NCBI GenBank assembly: GCA_963989385.1
Contig: OZ022515.1
Coordinates: 5,426,803-5,490,802, forward strand
Direction: 5' to 3'
Source of the DNA: Ctena decussata
Lineage: Eukaryota > Mollusca > Bivalvia > Lucinida > Lucinidae
Length of the DNA: 64,000 bases
Part shown: positions 1 to 10,050 of the stretch, piece after piece
How the letters are laid out: each line of letters opens with the position of its first letter
How positions within the stretch are numbered: the stretch's first letter is position 1
The notes under the pieces: generated by a model
The model's input: the letters and a program-made list of their open reading frames with translations, nothing else
Told to the model about the DNA's origin: nothing
Database searches by the model: none
Made by a program: the position numbers and the translations under genes

Positions 1-732
1 CCCCTTGGTACCCTTTTACCAACATCATTTCTTTTCTGGAGGGCTATGACGCTTGACCCTGACATGGTAGTATAACTTGGATTCGGGTACAGAATGCAAA
101 ATGTGACATAGGCCACAGTCTTAGAAAGGCAAAGTTTTATTTATAGTTTGAATTCATGTTAAGTTCTTGAGAAATGCATCACTCAGCGCAAGACAACCAT
201 GATGGCCGCCACTGGTAATATACGTTCGTGTTTTGCTGCTTGTTCTGCTTGTTTGTGATCTATTTTGAGGATCTGTCTCGGGCAAATGGTTAAAGTCTGC
301 TTCAAACATAAATCGGTATAATAACGACAGAATATTAAAGATGGCCGCCACTGTCCGCACGCCAGTACTTATATCGCAAACGAGGCTTGCCGAGTACTGC
401 CAAACAGTGATCTTGAGTGACAGGTTGTTCTATCCGCACCTCACACACATGATATAGATAATTTTTCTTGCACACTACGCTTTGTTTTAACTTTATAACT
501 TCTGTAAATGCGTATTTTAAGTGTTTTAGAGGTTTCTTTTTTATTTTGAAAGAAGTCGCCGCTTTCAACGACCGCCATTCGGCTGTTTACATCAACGACT
601 GGCGTACATAAACTGACGTTTTTTTGCCGTCTTCGTGACGTCATTATATTAAAAGCTAACGTCACTTGATGACGCAGGTACTCGACAGTGCATTGACTGC
701 CTGTGATTTTTATCCGGTCTTGGCTGAGATAA
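1..732. other. No gene recognised (5' edge)
   Basis: No recognisable protein, RNA gene or complete repeat was found here. The short open frames (60-105 codons) have no domain, signal peptide or plausible splice context. A 14-bp word GATGGCCGCCACTG occurs twice, near 201 and 340, in direct orientation, which suggests a decayed repeat. Confidence 0.4.
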
Positions 733-968
733 GAGCCGCGACACGACAAAACCAACAATGTGGTTGTGCGCCCAGCGCAGACTCAGATCAGCCTGGGCAT
801 CCGCCCAGTCTGATCAGAGTCTCCACTGTCCGCATGGAGGTAGCCTAGACCCTTAGCTACCTTTTAAGCGCTAAGCTCAGAATCTGATTGGACTGGGTGG
901 ATGCCCTGGCTGATATGAGTCTGCACTGGGCGCACAACCACATTGTTGGTTTTCTCGTGTCGCGGCTC
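733..968. mobile_element. Foldback MITE (GAGCCGCGAC family), copy 1
   Basis: The 236-bp unit begins GAGCCGCGACACGACAAAAC and ends with its inverse. The two arms are complementary almost throughout, including the GCGCCCAGYGCAGACTCAGA and CTGGGCATCCGCCC blocks. It is flanked on both sides by ATAA, a possible target duplication. The same unit recurs about ten times in the window. It has no coding capacity and would fold into one long hairpin. The superfamily is not assigned. Confidence 0.85.
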
Positions 969-1043
969 ATAAGATTTGTAGGTTCAGGGTTGGGCACGCG
1001 GATATCCTTAACTGGTGTGAAAGAAACTTTGAATAGAATCTAT

Positions 1044-1180
1044 CATTGGTCCTCGATGCGGACAGGGAAATGCCAACCCGAGGGCATGCGGGGTGTGTCG
1101 GAAACGAGGCTTACCGAGTTTCCGACACACCCCGTGTGTCCTAGTGTTGTGATTTCCCTTTCCGCATCGGAGACCAATGA
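1044..1180. repeat. Palindromic hairpin element
   Basis: This is an imperfect inverted repeat. CATTGGTCCTCGATGCGG on the left pairs with CCGCATCGGAGACCAATG on the right, and an inner pair CGGAAACGAGG / CCGAGTTTCCG surrounds a short loop. It is probably a small MITE or a single-copy foldback. No ORF. Confidence 0.7.
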
Positions 1181-1239
1181 AAGATTATTTTTCTTACCTA
1201 CGACGATATTTATTTCAAATTGAATGGGTAATTATTAGG

Positions 1240-1853
1240 CTATTTTAATGCTTCAAGGGCTTGAACCCATCGAAAGTTTTAGGACCTGATGAATCCTAGA
1301 GTCTTAAAAGAACTAGCATCTGAATTAGGCCCAATGTTTGCCCACCTCTTCCAACAATCTATTGACATGAGTGAAATCCCCAAAGAAATGGTCTCTTGCA
1401 AATATATGCCCACTCTTCAAAAAAGGAGATAGGTCTTTGGCTTGCAGTTACCGACCGGTTTCTCTAACTTGTGTACCATGCAAGTTACTTGAAGACATTG
1501 TCTGCTCTAATATTATGGCACATTTGGATGAACATAAACTTTTGTCAGACAGACAACATGCGTTCCGGAAGAAACCAATTGATCACGGTTATAAAGGACT
1601 GGGCTAAAATCAAGGAAAAGGGCGGTCAGGTGGACACTTTTATCTTGGACTCCGAGAAAGCTTTGACACCACCCCCCCCTCATGAGTTACTTAAATGTAA
1701 GCTATAAGGCTATGGTATTGGTGGAAAGACTCTGAAATGGATAGACTCTTTTCTCTGTTACAGGCAGCAGTGTGTAGTAGTAAATGGAATTAAATCAGAT
1801 GGGCCCCAGTGTTGTCAGGTGTACCCAGGGCACCACTGTTGTTCTCGTTGTAT
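1240..1853 (+). pseudogene. LINE reverse-transcriptase fragment, 5' half
   Basis: Conceptual translation, with several frame changes, gives fragments typical of non-LTR reverse transcriptases of the CR1/Jockey type: a LKELASELGP stretch, then FKKGDRSLACSYRPVSLTCV at about 1,410-1,475 (RT blocks 1-2), then the HLDEHKLLSDRQHAF block, then an LDSEKAL stretch where the catalytic aspartate block should lie, then GGKTLKWIDSFL. Frameshifts and a run of C at 1,670 show it is dead. It stops abruptly at codons for FSLY at 1,853, in mid-domain. The matching continuation (NINDI...FADDC) resumes at 7,851. Host role: none expected now. Confidence 0.85.
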
Positions 1854-2480
1854 AGTCCGTTTGCTCCCAAGTGCAAACGGGGTTTTGCTTATTTTCTCGA
1901 AAACGATGAAAGTTCCATCAAATGTTTCAATGTCCTAATGATTCCTATAACTATACATAACAGAATACAGAAAGTCCAAATTTTTGGATGCTTTTGTAAA
2001 ATATTTTCAATTGACCTTAATGCAAAAACTGAGCAGTTTCACTTAAGGGCGTCGTATGCTTGTTAAAACAGCCAAAATATTGTTTAAACTCGTTGTTTAC
2101 TACAGGTGTGGGCGTAGATGAATGAAATAGTAAAATGTATTCACCTGTCCGCACGCGTAACGCATGGTACACTGGTCAGGTGATACTATGTTGTAAATAA
2201 ATACTGAACTATAAATAAAATTTCTAGCCTGTCGCGTCAAAAGGTCGCCGATTCCATTCCAACCTCGTAAATGGGTAACCATGACTATATCTGTAGCAAA
2301 ACAACCGTCCGCCGTTCACCGTAATATACCCGAATGCACTCGTCATTATCCGTCAGTAAAGTGCATGGTATAACTTGAGTAATAATGCCAAAAAATACAT
2401 TGTCCGCTGTGGCTAAGTGGGTAAAGCAATAAGCACTACGAGTATAAAATAAGTTTTGCATGGGCATATCGTTGGGTCAG

Positions 2481-2534
2481 TGTTTTTTTTTTTTTTTTTT
2501 TTCTGTTTTTTTTTTTTTTTTTTTTTTTTTTTTT
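2481..2534. repeat. Poly(T) tract
   Basis: Long T runs broken by single C and G bases. It may be the reverse-strand poly(A) tail of an old retrotransposed sequence, but no parent was recognised. Confidence 0.85.
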
Positions 2535-2646
2535 CCAGCAACAGGGGCGGTGAATGGGTATTTTTTCCCCGATATAGCATATCGTGGGAAGATTTTTTAA
2601 CTATAGGTCTCATTGGCATTGAGCAATTTGTTCTATCGAGCTACTG

Positions 2647-3592
2647 TTTTATGCTGAGAAATTTTAAGTACAATATGTCAAATGTTTCATCTTTAAATAT
2701 TGTTTTGTTTTAATATTTTTGTGAAAAAAAAAATACAGAACTTTTGAAATGTTTCTGATAAGGTCTGTTGATACTGAGCAGTTAATTACTTTCATATTTA
2801 AATATGTATTTGTATGTCTTTCAAAATTCTTATTTTGGAAATTTTGTTAAAATATGTCCATATAATTTTGTAATAAGTCTGATCTAAATCTTCTCACATT
2901 CTCAGGATATGGTCATCAAAGCAAAAATTAATCTAACCTGCTAAGAGCAGTTTGTGCATAATTACTCCTCAAAAGAAGGAAATGCCAAACACAGTTTTGA
3001 CAACAAATCTCCATAATCAGCTGAACTGAGTGAGAATCAGTTGATATGGCAGTTATGTTGTCAAGCACCATCAGAAGTTTTTGTTGTCTTTGATGATCAT
3101 AATTTGAGAAGTGGGAAGTGATTAAAAAGTGTTTTGTCTAAAGAGCGAGTGAGTGACAGCTGCAAAAAGTAGTGATTTTCACCTGTTTGCCTATATAAGG
3201 TTTTCTTGACTCCCTGGTCAGGATCCTTAATAATTATCTTTTTATGTGGAATTCCATACAAGACTGGACTTTGCCGTCATATTAATTTCTGGAGTGGATT
3301 TTTACCCTCTTTCTGTTTATGTGGGTTAAACTGGACTTTACCGTTTACCATCAAAATACAAGTTTTCTTCAGGAAGGAACATTCTTACATTTAAACTGGA
3401 AACCAGTTAATTACATTGTCTTGGTAGACTTTAATTAGTTGTTACTGAAATTTAAAATTATTATTTCTAAGATTTGGAACTTATTTGAGTTGAGGAAATT
3501 ATATAATAAACAATTATTTTAGAATCGGTGTTTCTTCGTCATTTCTCTTTACAAAACTAGAACTTTTAGACATCAATTTTTACCGCATATTA
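2647..3592 (+). repeat. 5' LTR of the gag-only element
   Basis: Direct terminal repeat, 946 bp. It contains a TATA box (TATATAA, 3,192-3,198) about 545 bp in and a polyadenylation signal AATAAA at 3,505-3,510, a sensible order for U3, R and U5. The imperfect inverted ends are TTTTATGC and GCATATTA. A 62-codon ORF inside it is repeated in the other LTR and is not considered coding. Confidence 0.9.
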
Positions 3593-3594
3593 TC

Positions 3595-3612
3595 TGGTGG
3601 AGATCACAGGGG
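3595..3612 (+). other. Candidate primer-binding site
   Basis: TGGTGGAGATCACAGGGG begins 2 nt after the left LTR. Position and the leading TGG (pairing with a tRNA CCA end) fit a minus-strand primer site. The matching tRNA was not identified. Confidence 0.5.
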
Positions 3613-3679
3613 TACGTGAACTTAAAGTACCTCATACATTTAGCCAAGCGAGATTCCCCAAATTATTTCAAGACATTTT

Positions 3680-4858
3680 GTGCTTATAAGCTATAATATG
3701 GAACGCCGTTTTCACCCAAAGTCCTACCATGGAAAGTGGAACAACCAAGTGTTACCAGTGGTAATTTACCTTACTTTACCTGCTGTCAGCTGTAGTCAAA
3801 TGCCAGAAAGGGACACACGTAAACAGACAAAGAGCCAGAGACAAAAACTACGGGATACAACGAGACTGAACAACTTCATTGAACGTAAGTCAGTTTGTTC
3901 CTTACTACCCTTCTATGCTGTGGAAAATCAAGAAATTCAAAACATGGTTCCACGACAACAATCTTCAGCTGCAACACCTAAAACTGTTCGAAAAGAAGCA
4001 GAATGCCAGTTCAATAAAATACAGGAACTTCGAGAAGAAATTAAACAGTTACATTTGACCACTGACCACCTTAGAGAAAGCCTCCTAAATGAAAGAAAGA
4101 AGCACAATGAGTTAGAAAAAGAAAACCTATATCTGAAAACCAAAGTAATTAATGGACAAGGAAAACTTACGGATGCCGAAAATGTGATTTCAAATTTACA
4201 TTGTGATATTGATATACAACAAAGCAAATTAGTGGCTGCAGAATCTGAAATTCTAAACCTCAAAAAGGAAGTGCTTCTGGAAGAAAACAAACAAAATGAA
4301 ATGTCAGTTTTAAAAGACGAAATGTGCTATAAATTTAACAGAGAGATAGAAAATAATGAAAGAATTCGTAAGGAACATTCAAAGGAAGTTAAAGACCTTA
4401 AGGCAGAAATAAGGAATCTAAAACTGCAAGTATCAAGTCGTGATTCAAAACATGTAAACACTAAACAAAACGCTGTCAGTGCTGCTACATATAATGGAAA
4501 CAGCGAAATAGTTTGCCCTGAACATATCAATCAGAACGTTTCTAAAATGGAAACTCATCAACGCCTGTCCCCTACCACAACTGGTCAGGGTCCACAGTGT
4601 CAGCGATGTGGTAGTTTGTATTCGCTTCATCAACCCAATCAGTGCCCCGCAAGGAATTTCATGTGCGGATATTGTTCAAGAAGAGGACACCACACATTAA
4701 ACTGTTTGCGGGTGTGTAGGGGTTGTGCAGCCAGAGGCAGACTGTACCACAAACTTGAGGACTGTGTGGCACAAGACATGAACTGTGCCTACTGCAATGT
4801 TAAGGGACATCTTTCGCATATGTGCTTAAAGAAACGGTATGATGAAGAAGGTTTCTAA
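3680..4858 (+). CDS. Gag-like coiled-coil protein with four zinc knuckles
   Basis: A 392-residue intact ORF, the only one in the element. Residues about 95-275 are rich in E, K, L and Q with heptad-like spacing, indicating a long coiled coil (for example LREEIKQLHL and VKDLKAEIRNLKLQV). The C-terminal 86 residues hold four zinc-binding knuckles: 307-322 (CX2CX6HX4C), 329-342 (CX2CX4HX4C, canonical), 346-362 (CX2CX7HX4C) and 369-382 (CX2CX4HX4C). Knuckles of this kind bind nucleic acid in retroelement nucleocapsids, so I infer a Gag-type RNA packaging protein. No capsid fold is obvious to me. The start at 3,680 is the first ATG of the frame and is unproven; ATGs 7 and 41 codons further in are alternatives. 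An intact frame between near-identical LTRs suggests recent selection or youth. Confidence 0.8.
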   Translation: MLISYNMERRFHPKSYHGKWNNQVLPVVIYLTLPAVSCSQMPERDTRKQTKSQRQKLRDTTRLNNFIERKSVCSLLPFYAVENQEIQNMVPRQQSSAATPKTVRKEAECQFNKIQELREEIKQLHLTTDHLRESLLNERKKHNELEKENLYLKTKVINGQGKLTDAENVISNLHCDIDIQQSKLVAAESEILNLKKEVLLEENKQNEMSVLKDEMCYKFNREIENNERIRKEHSKEVKDLKAEIRNLKLQVSSRDSKHVNTKQNAVSAATYNGNSEIVCPEHINQNVSKMETHQRLSPTTTGQGPQCQRCGSLYSLHQPNQCPARNFMCGYCSRRGHHTLNCLRVCRGCAARGRLYHKLEDCVAQDMNCAYCNVKGHLSHMCLKKRYDEEGF

Positions 4859-4951
4859 AATTAGTGTTATTTTGGCTTAAGTTGAATAGCACTGTACCAA
4901 TGTGTAAAACTCTCTATGTACCAATATTAAATTTTGGGGACCAAAATCTTC

Positions 4952-4965
4952 AAAGTAGGGGAGAG
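4952..4965 (+). other. Polypurine tract
   Basis: AAAGTAGGGGAGAG ends one base before the right LTR, the expected place for the plus-strand primer of an LTR element. Confidence 0.7.
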
Positions 4966-4966
4966 C

Positions 4967-5911
4967 TTTTATGCTGAGAAATTTTAAGTACAATATGTCA
5001 AATGTTTCATCTTTAAATATTGTTTTGTTTTAATATTTTTGTGAAAAAAAAATACAGAACTTTTGAAATGTTTCTGATAAGGTCTGTTGATACTGAGCAG
5101 TTAATTACTTTCATATTTAAATATGTATTTGTATGTCTTTCAAAATTCTTATTTTGGAAATTTTGTTAAAATATGTCCATATAATTTTGTAATAAGTCTG
5201 ATCTAAATCTTCTCACATTCTCAGGATATGGTCATCAAAGCAAAAATTAATCTAACCTGCTAAGAGCAGTTTGTGCATAATTACTCCTCAAAAGAAGGAA
5301 ATGCCAAACACAGTTTTGACAACAAATCTCCATAATCAGCTGAACTGAGTGAGAATCAGTTGATATGGCAGTTATGTTGTCAAGCACCATCAGAAGTTTT
5401 TGTTGTCTTTGATGATCATAATTTGAGAAGTGGGAAGTGATTAAAAAGTGTTTTGTCTAAAGAGCGAGTGAGTGACAGCTGCAAAAAGTAGTGATTTTCA
5501 CCTGTTTGCCTATATAAGGTTTTCTTGACTCCCTGGTCAGGATCCTTAATAATTATCTTTTTATGTGGAATTCCATACAAGACTGGACTTTGCCGTCATA
5601 TTAATTTCTGGAGTGGATTTTTACCCTCTTTCTGTTTATGTGGGTTAAACTGGACTTTACCGTTTACCATCAAAATACAAGTTTTCTTCAGGAAGGAACA
5701 TTCTTACATTTAAACTGGAAACCAGTTAATTACATTGTCTTGGTAGACTTTAATTAGTTGTTACTGAAATTTAAAATTATTATTTCTAAGATTTGGAACT
5801 TATTTGAGTTGAGGAAATTATATAATAAACAATTATTTTAGAATCGGTGTTTCTTCGTCATTTCTCTTTACAAAACTAGAACTTTTAGACATCAATTTTT
5901 ACCGCATATTA
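4967..5911 (+). repeat. 3' LTR of the gag-only element
   Basis: 945-bp copy of the left LTR with TATATAA at 5,511-5,517 and AATAAA at 5,824-5,829. It is followed directly by ACTG, the right half of the target duplication. Confidence 0.9.
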
Positions 5912-5915
5912 ACTG

Positions 5916-6585
5916 TATCGTTGCCCTGGTCGTATACTCAAATGATACATGAAGGTGTTCACATATTTGTTTTCATTTTTTTCGTTCCTCCTACATTTCA
6001 GACAAAGTTGGGATAACGCGTGGCGAATCTTCTACGAAAATTGAACCAAAAACTGTTGAACTCATATTATGGCTGGACGATTGCCTGTCAGGTAGATTTA
6101 GGTACTCTTTCGTGCTGTTTTGTCTGGCAAAGTCATGCACAATCAATCTGTTTAAAAAGTATCTTTTTGAAGACTCATGAGCTTGCCTGTCCAACAGAGA
6201 AAGAGCGAAACATAACCTCAACACAGCATGCAGACTGACCAGGATATTGCAGACAAACTCAGCTCAAAATGTTGGTTGGTTGGTTTTGGGGGGGGGGGTT
6301 ACGACTCGTTTGGACATTATTCCATTCTATATTGAGGCGTCTGCCAGAGAGAGGGAGAAAGAAAAGAGATGTGATAGGCAAGAGAAAAATATCCAAACAA
6401 CTCCACCCGCACCTACTGCAAGTACAGTAGGCCCTTGCCGTACTATTATCCAAATTAGTTGGACGCTCCGGCAGGACTGCAACCAATCCCGCCGCTCAAA
6501 ATGACAAAATTAATGCCTTCCTAAGGTCAGACAGAGATTCGGTTTTGTCACAGTCGAGCGTTATTTTTGGAGTTGCAATTGATGC
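5916..6585. other. Interior of the TIR element, no gene
   Basis: Non-coding as far as can be seen. Overlapping short ORFs on both strands have no domain. A G run at 6,290-6,298 is low complexity. Confidence 0.4.
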
Positions 6586-6761
6586 TGAAGCGTCCGTGTA
6601 GCAAAGTTGTTAGCGCTCCCGACTTTGGATTATTGGGTCGAGTCCAGATGGCAGACAAGGCTCTGTGTAAACCTAACCGGTGCTTTATTGCACATAGTCT
6701 TTCACGATCACCCTTGAATCGTCCTGGTATGACTAAAATATTGTTGAATAGACGTTAAGCC
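6586..6761 (+). repeat. tRNA-derived SINE
   Basis: A tRNA-like head carries an A-box-like stretch (GTAGCAAAGTTGTTAGCGC) and a B-box-like GGGTCGAGTCC. An unrelated body follows, ending in the GTTGAATAGACGTTAAGC tail. This is the usual SINE layout. It lies inside the 6-kb TIR element. Confidence 0.6.
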
Positions 6762-6905
6762 GCCATTTCATCCATTCATCATGTGAATTTTCGTTTTGAT
6801 ACAAGAAACCCCTTTGAGAACTTAAAATGAAATGAAATTGACAAAACAAAAAAAATAAAAAAGGCAAAAAGGGGGCGAGGAGGGGGGGGGGGGGGCAAAA
6901 AGAAA

Positions 6906-6988
6906 AGGGAAATTCGGGATTCGAACCACGGACTCAAGATATTTAGTCTAGTAGTCTACAAGCTGAACCTCTGGACCACATTGACATG
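6906..6988 (-). repeat. tRNA-like sequence (SINE head or tRNA pseudogene)
   Basis: Read on the minus strand it has a degenerate A box (TGGTCCAGAGGTTCAGC) and a consensus B box (GGTTCGAATCC). The acceptor stem does not pair cleanly, so it is not called a functional tRNA. A-rich and G-rich low-complexity sequence (6,848-6,905) follows its 3' side. Confidence 0.55.
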
Positions 6989-7142
6989 TATCGAAATCGT
7001 ATTAAATGGTTATATATAAAAGTGTTCTGACTGATACGGAAAGAGCCGACTTTTCCGTGACAAGCTGCTCAACCTATTTCAAGGTTTGGTCCAAAATTAA
7101 AAGTGCATTGACACGACAGTAAACAAAATTTGATCTGTACTA

Positions 7143-7445
7143 TATTATTTTGCGAACTTCGGAACTCGGACTATACACACCTCGACGCTGTGAAGGAGCG
7201 GCGACGCCACGTGGCAACCCAGTCACGTGGCGGCTAAGATGTATAGACGGTGTGGCTCTAACAAGGGTCGTTGTTGCTGAAAGAAGGATACCTGATGATG
7301 AGTGGTGCTTCCAGGAAGAGTCTCCCTATGGCCGCGGCTACCAACGACACTCGACGAGGACAGGGACGGACGCTCGGCGGCCTGTTACTGCGGCTATGGA
7401 TTCGTTCCGCTGAGGTGCAGGGATCACGTCGATACGAGAATTGAA
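7143..7445 (+). other. GC-rich segment with an 87-codon ORF, unrecognised
   Basis: This stretch is clearly richer in G+C than its neighbours and is open for 87 codons on the plus strand (7,150-7,413), with many Arg residues. No motif, signal peptide or family was recognised. It lies near the right end of the 6-kb TIR element and could be a fragment of its original gene or of another repeat. Confidence 0.3.
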
Positions 7446-7850
7446 ATCTACTACTACTATTTTGCGAGTAAAAATTGTATGTTTTAAAGTTTGATACTAT
7501 ATGGGTGAAACAAAAAGTAGAAGAAATGGATTTAGAATAAAATTTCAATTATTTATGCAAATTTTATTCTAGGGATAGCATACATTGATCACATGCTCTA
7601 ACACGTAAAACTAAACGGGAATTCCAACAGCCAACTTTTACTCCCTTGTAATTAAGAGGTGAAAATGACATAATTTAGGTCCTTGTTTTGTATAGAAACT
7701 TATTTATGCAAAGCCTCACATTTCTGCAAAATTATGATATTGTTATGTATAGAATGAAAATTAAAAATGAGCAATTCGAAAATCCTTTACCTCTCACCAA
7801 TTCTGAGAAAATATTGGGGATGCCGTTTGCATTTGAGAGCAAATGGACTA

Positions 7851-8285
7851 AACATTAATGATATAACAGAAAATATTGACTCGGAATTAAGACTTTTTGC
7901 TGACGACTGTGTTTGCTATCGTGAAATCAGAGATAGTGAAGACATGGTGAAACTTCAGGAGGATATAGATCGTTAAGGGTGTTGGGCAAGGAGTTGGGGC
8001 ATGAGATTTCAACCTGTCAAATGCAATATAATGCAAATTACAATGAAACGGATCAAGAAGATCAATGCTTCCTATACCTTAGAGGGAACGGTCCTCAGTA
8101 ACGTAGACACTATCAAGTATCTGGGCAGAACCATTACCTATCATTTGAAATGAAACACATATCCAGCAATATTTGCACAAAGGCTAATAGGACCCTTGGC
8201 AGCATGTCCACAGGACGTTAAAGAGTCAACATACAAGGGGCTGGTGCGTCCAGTCCACCCTAATCTGGGTCTACACTGTTTACCT
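7851..8285 (+). pseudogene. LINE reverse-transcriptase fragment, 3' half
   Basis: Translation resumes the domain broken at 1,853: NINDI, then LFADDC at about 7,898, a variant of the catalytic (Y/F)xDD box, then EDIDR, an in-frame TAA at 7,974, WGMRFQPVKCNIM, NVDTIKYLGRTI and KGLVRPV, all typical of the palm-to-thumb region of CR1/Jockey-type RTs. Together the halves read as one interrupted gene copy. The 3' end of the LINE is not recognisable beyond about 8,290. Confidence 0.83.
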
Positions 8286-8325
8286 TCTACTGAATACATG
8301 TAATATGATATTATTCAGAATATTT

Positions 8326-8560
8326 GAGCCGCGACACGAGAAAACCAACAAAGTGGCTGTGCGCCCAGTGCAGACTCAGATCAGTCTAGGCATTCGCCTT
8401 GTTTGACAAGACCCTTCGTTAAGTGCTCAAAAGGTAGCTAAGGGTCTAAGCTACCTTCATGTGGACAGCGAGGACTCTGATCAGACTGGGCGGATGCCCA
8501 GGCTGATCTGAGTCAGCGCTGGGCTCACAACCACATTATTGGTTTTGTCGTGTCGCGCTT
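8326..8560. mobile_element. Foldback MITE (GAGCCGCGAC family), copy 2
   Basis: Same unit as 733-968. The left arm starts GAGCCGCGACACGAG. The right arm ends in a decayed GTCGCGCTTC. Confidence 0.8.
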
Positions 8561-8648
8561 CGACAAAAAGTTTTGAAATTTTGCTGACGTAAGTTTTGTC
8601 GTGTTCTTCAGTTATGGTTTAAAATGTCATTCTTTATTTCCTTCGTAG

Positions 8649-8709
8649 CACAGACAGACACGTCCACGGACACTGTTGCACGAGATGACCTAGCACAGGG
8701 GGATGATGG
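8649..8709 (+). CDS. Candidate exon of a single-pass membrane protein (extracellular side)
   Basis: A 61-bp exon is framed by a pyrimidine-rich acceptor (TTATTTCCTTCGTAG) and a GT donor (GGGTAATATC). Only one frame is open; it reads QTDTSTDTVARDDLAQGDD with two bases left over. Those bases join the first base of the exon at 9,870 to complete a Gly codon, so the two exons splice in phase. The Thr/Asp-rich peptide would be the ectodomain stalk just before the membrane segment. Upstream exons with the start codon and signal peptide were not found and may lie outside the window. Splice sites are inferred from sequence only. Confidence 0.5.
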
Positions 8710-8769
8710 GTAATATCAAGTTTTAAATTTATACTGGAAAAGAACCATATCAGTCAGGTTACATATACA

Positions 8770-8866
8770 GGATCTTACACGAGTAGTCATTTCATATGAA
8801 ATTTATGAAACGAGCCTTCGGCGAGTTTCATAAATTTCATATGAAATGACCACGAGTATAAGATTC
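8770..8866. repeat. Perfect-arm hairpin in intron
   Basis: GTCATTTCATATGAAATTTA and its inverse are separated by a short loop (CGAGCCTTCGGCGAG). The arms extend to GATCTTA / ATAAGATT. It is probably a small foldback element in the intron between the 8,649 and 9,870 exons. Confidence 0.75.
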
Positions 8867-8879
8867 TGTTTATCATTTG

Positions 8880-9690
8880 ACCCTTTAAGATGAGGTTTTA
8901 ATGCTTCCAAACTGAACATTTTTCAATAAGAAAACGCATTGTTGACATGCACGTTGTCAATGACGTTACGTGTACGCGCCAAAGTGTTATTACATGTGTG
9001 GTCATACGAATTTTATGACATGACGTTATCCACTGAATAACAGCGACGTCATATCATAAATTGTACCTAGTGATCAGCAAAATCACGTGTTTGCTGTACA
9101 TCTCGACCACTCTGTATAAATCGGAATTTACGCCGACTTTAAATTTTGTATTACTGGAAATATCCCAAGAATCATCGCTAATGTGTCCGACGGACCAATG
9201 CTGTAAATTCCTGAAAAAATAAAGATAAAATGTGCACATTTCTCAAAGTTTAAGTCTACTTTGGACACATTTTTCCAATGTTTCAAGAGTTTTCTAGCTG
9301 CACGAAATTTTCGAGGAAAATTGGGTTTAACGCACAGGTGAAACCTCCGTATGTGCAGGGGATTAAAGTTCTGATTCATAGAGATAATGATCACTCAAAC
9401 AAGTGATTTGAACATAACGTTTCAAAAACAATGGCAGATGATTCAAAATAGTTTTACTTATTTGGTGCAAAAATAAGTCAGCAGAGGCATTTTATCTATA
9501 TATTTAGAGAAAAGGCTAAATTTGGCATTTTGAGCTAAAAACATAAACTAGACAAAATAACAACTTTCAGAAAAATAAAATCTTGAAAATATGTCAGGGC
9601 ATGTTGTGAAAAATATGTTCTCGATTAAAATTCATGACAGAGCGCTGCACTGGCGTTGGCGACTTTATTTTGACGTTTTTGAAAGCAGGC
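8880..9690. other. Intronic sequence, no feature
   Basis: AT-rich, no repeat structure or coding frame recognised. Assigned to the intron of the candidate membrane-protein gene. Confidence 0.4.
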
Positions 9691-9696
9691 CGTGGT

Positions 9697-9836
9697 GGTT
9701 ATAAAACTTGAGTACATTCTCAAACTCAAAATAAAGCAAACTGATTGGCTGCTTCCGAGCATATGCTCGATAGCAGCCAATCAGTGTGCTTTATTTTGAG
9801 TTTGAGATTACATGTATTGTCAAGTTTTATAGCCTC
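9697..9836. repeat. Foldback element just upstream of the TM exon
   Basis: TCTCAAACTCAAAATAAAGC on the left pairs with GCTTTATTTTGAGTTTGAGA on the right, with an inner pair GATTGGCTGCT / AGCAGCCAATC. The outer arms are TATAAAACTTGA / TCAAGTTTTATA. Its right end is about 33 bp before the acceptor at 9,869, so it could affect splicing of that exon. Confidence 0.75.
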
Positions 9837-9869
9837 GAGCCCTGATCAAACCCGTTTTTCTCTTTCCAG

Positions 9870-9973
9870 ACAAGCAAAGATAGCAGTAGTAATTACAGCC
9901 ACTTTCTGTGGAATTGCGGCCCTGTTGTGTTGTGGCTCCTTTTGTTATTTCACTTACCAGAAGTGTTGTATTG
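9870..9973 (+). CDS. Candidate exon encoding a transmembrane segment
   Basis: Acceptor CCCGTTTTTCTCTTTCCAG ends at 9,869 and donor GTGAGTAT starts at 9,974; both are near consensus. In the frame fixed by the exon at 8,649 it reads QAKIAVVITA, then a hydrophobic run TFCGIAALLCCGSFCYF, then TYQKCCI. That is one membrane-spanning helix of about 22 residues followed by Cys and Lys residues, as at a cytoplasmic face (possible palmitoylation). The exon ends one base into a codon. No family was recognised; a small type I membrane protein is the best reading. A decayed duplicate of part of this exon lies just downstream at 10,047-10,100. Confidence 0.6.
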
Positions 9974-9979
9974 GTGAGT

Positions 9980-10008
9980 ATCTCTCTCTCTCTCTCTGTC
10001 TGTCTGTC

Positions 10009-10047
<39 letters not shown>
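9980..10047. repeat. (TC)n microsatellite
   Basis: CT/TC dinucleotide run with TCTG interruptions, starting 6 bp inside the intron after the TM exon. Confidence 0.95.

Positions 10048-10050
<3 letters not shown>

Larger units (their letters stand above)
2647..5911 (+). mobile_element. Young LTR retrotransposon with a single gag-like ORF
   Basis: Two direct repeats of 946 and 945 bp flank a 1.37-kb centre holding one ORF. By eye the repeats differ by a single A in one A run near 2,725 / 5,044, so insertion was very recent. The flanks carry ACTG on both sides (2,643-2,646 and 5,912-5,915), a 4-bp target duplication. A TGG-starting primer-site candidate follows the left LTR by 2 nt, and a purine tract precedes the right LTR. 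There is no protease, RT or integrase, so it must depend on enzymes from another element. The LTR ends (TTTTATGC...GCATATTA) lack the usual TG...CA. Confidence 0.87.
1853..7850. mobile_element. 6-kb TIR DNA transposon splitting a LINE
   Basis: The left end 1,853-1,880 begins TAGTCCGTTTGCTC and ends GTGCAAACGG. The right end 7,823-7,850 is its reverse complement at 25 of 28 positions. Both ends abut the interrupted LINE frame, so the element sits inside the LINE. The outermost TA on each side fits a 2-bp TA target duplication, as in the Tc1/mariner superfamily. I found no transposase in the 2.7 kb that remains once the nested LTR element (2,647-5,911) is removed, so it is non-autonomous or heavily decayed. 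Class assignment is inference. Confidence 0.72.

Noticed and set aside
2413..2713. Poly-Phe / poly-Lys ORFs
   Set aside because: Translation of the poly(T) tract.
3206..3394. 62-codon ORF, repeated at 5,525-5,713
   Set aside because: It lies within the LTRs around the TATA box and is duplicated only because the LTRs are.
6906..6988. Functional tRNA-Ser-like gene
   Set aside because: The B box is good, but the acceptor and anticodon stems do not pair.
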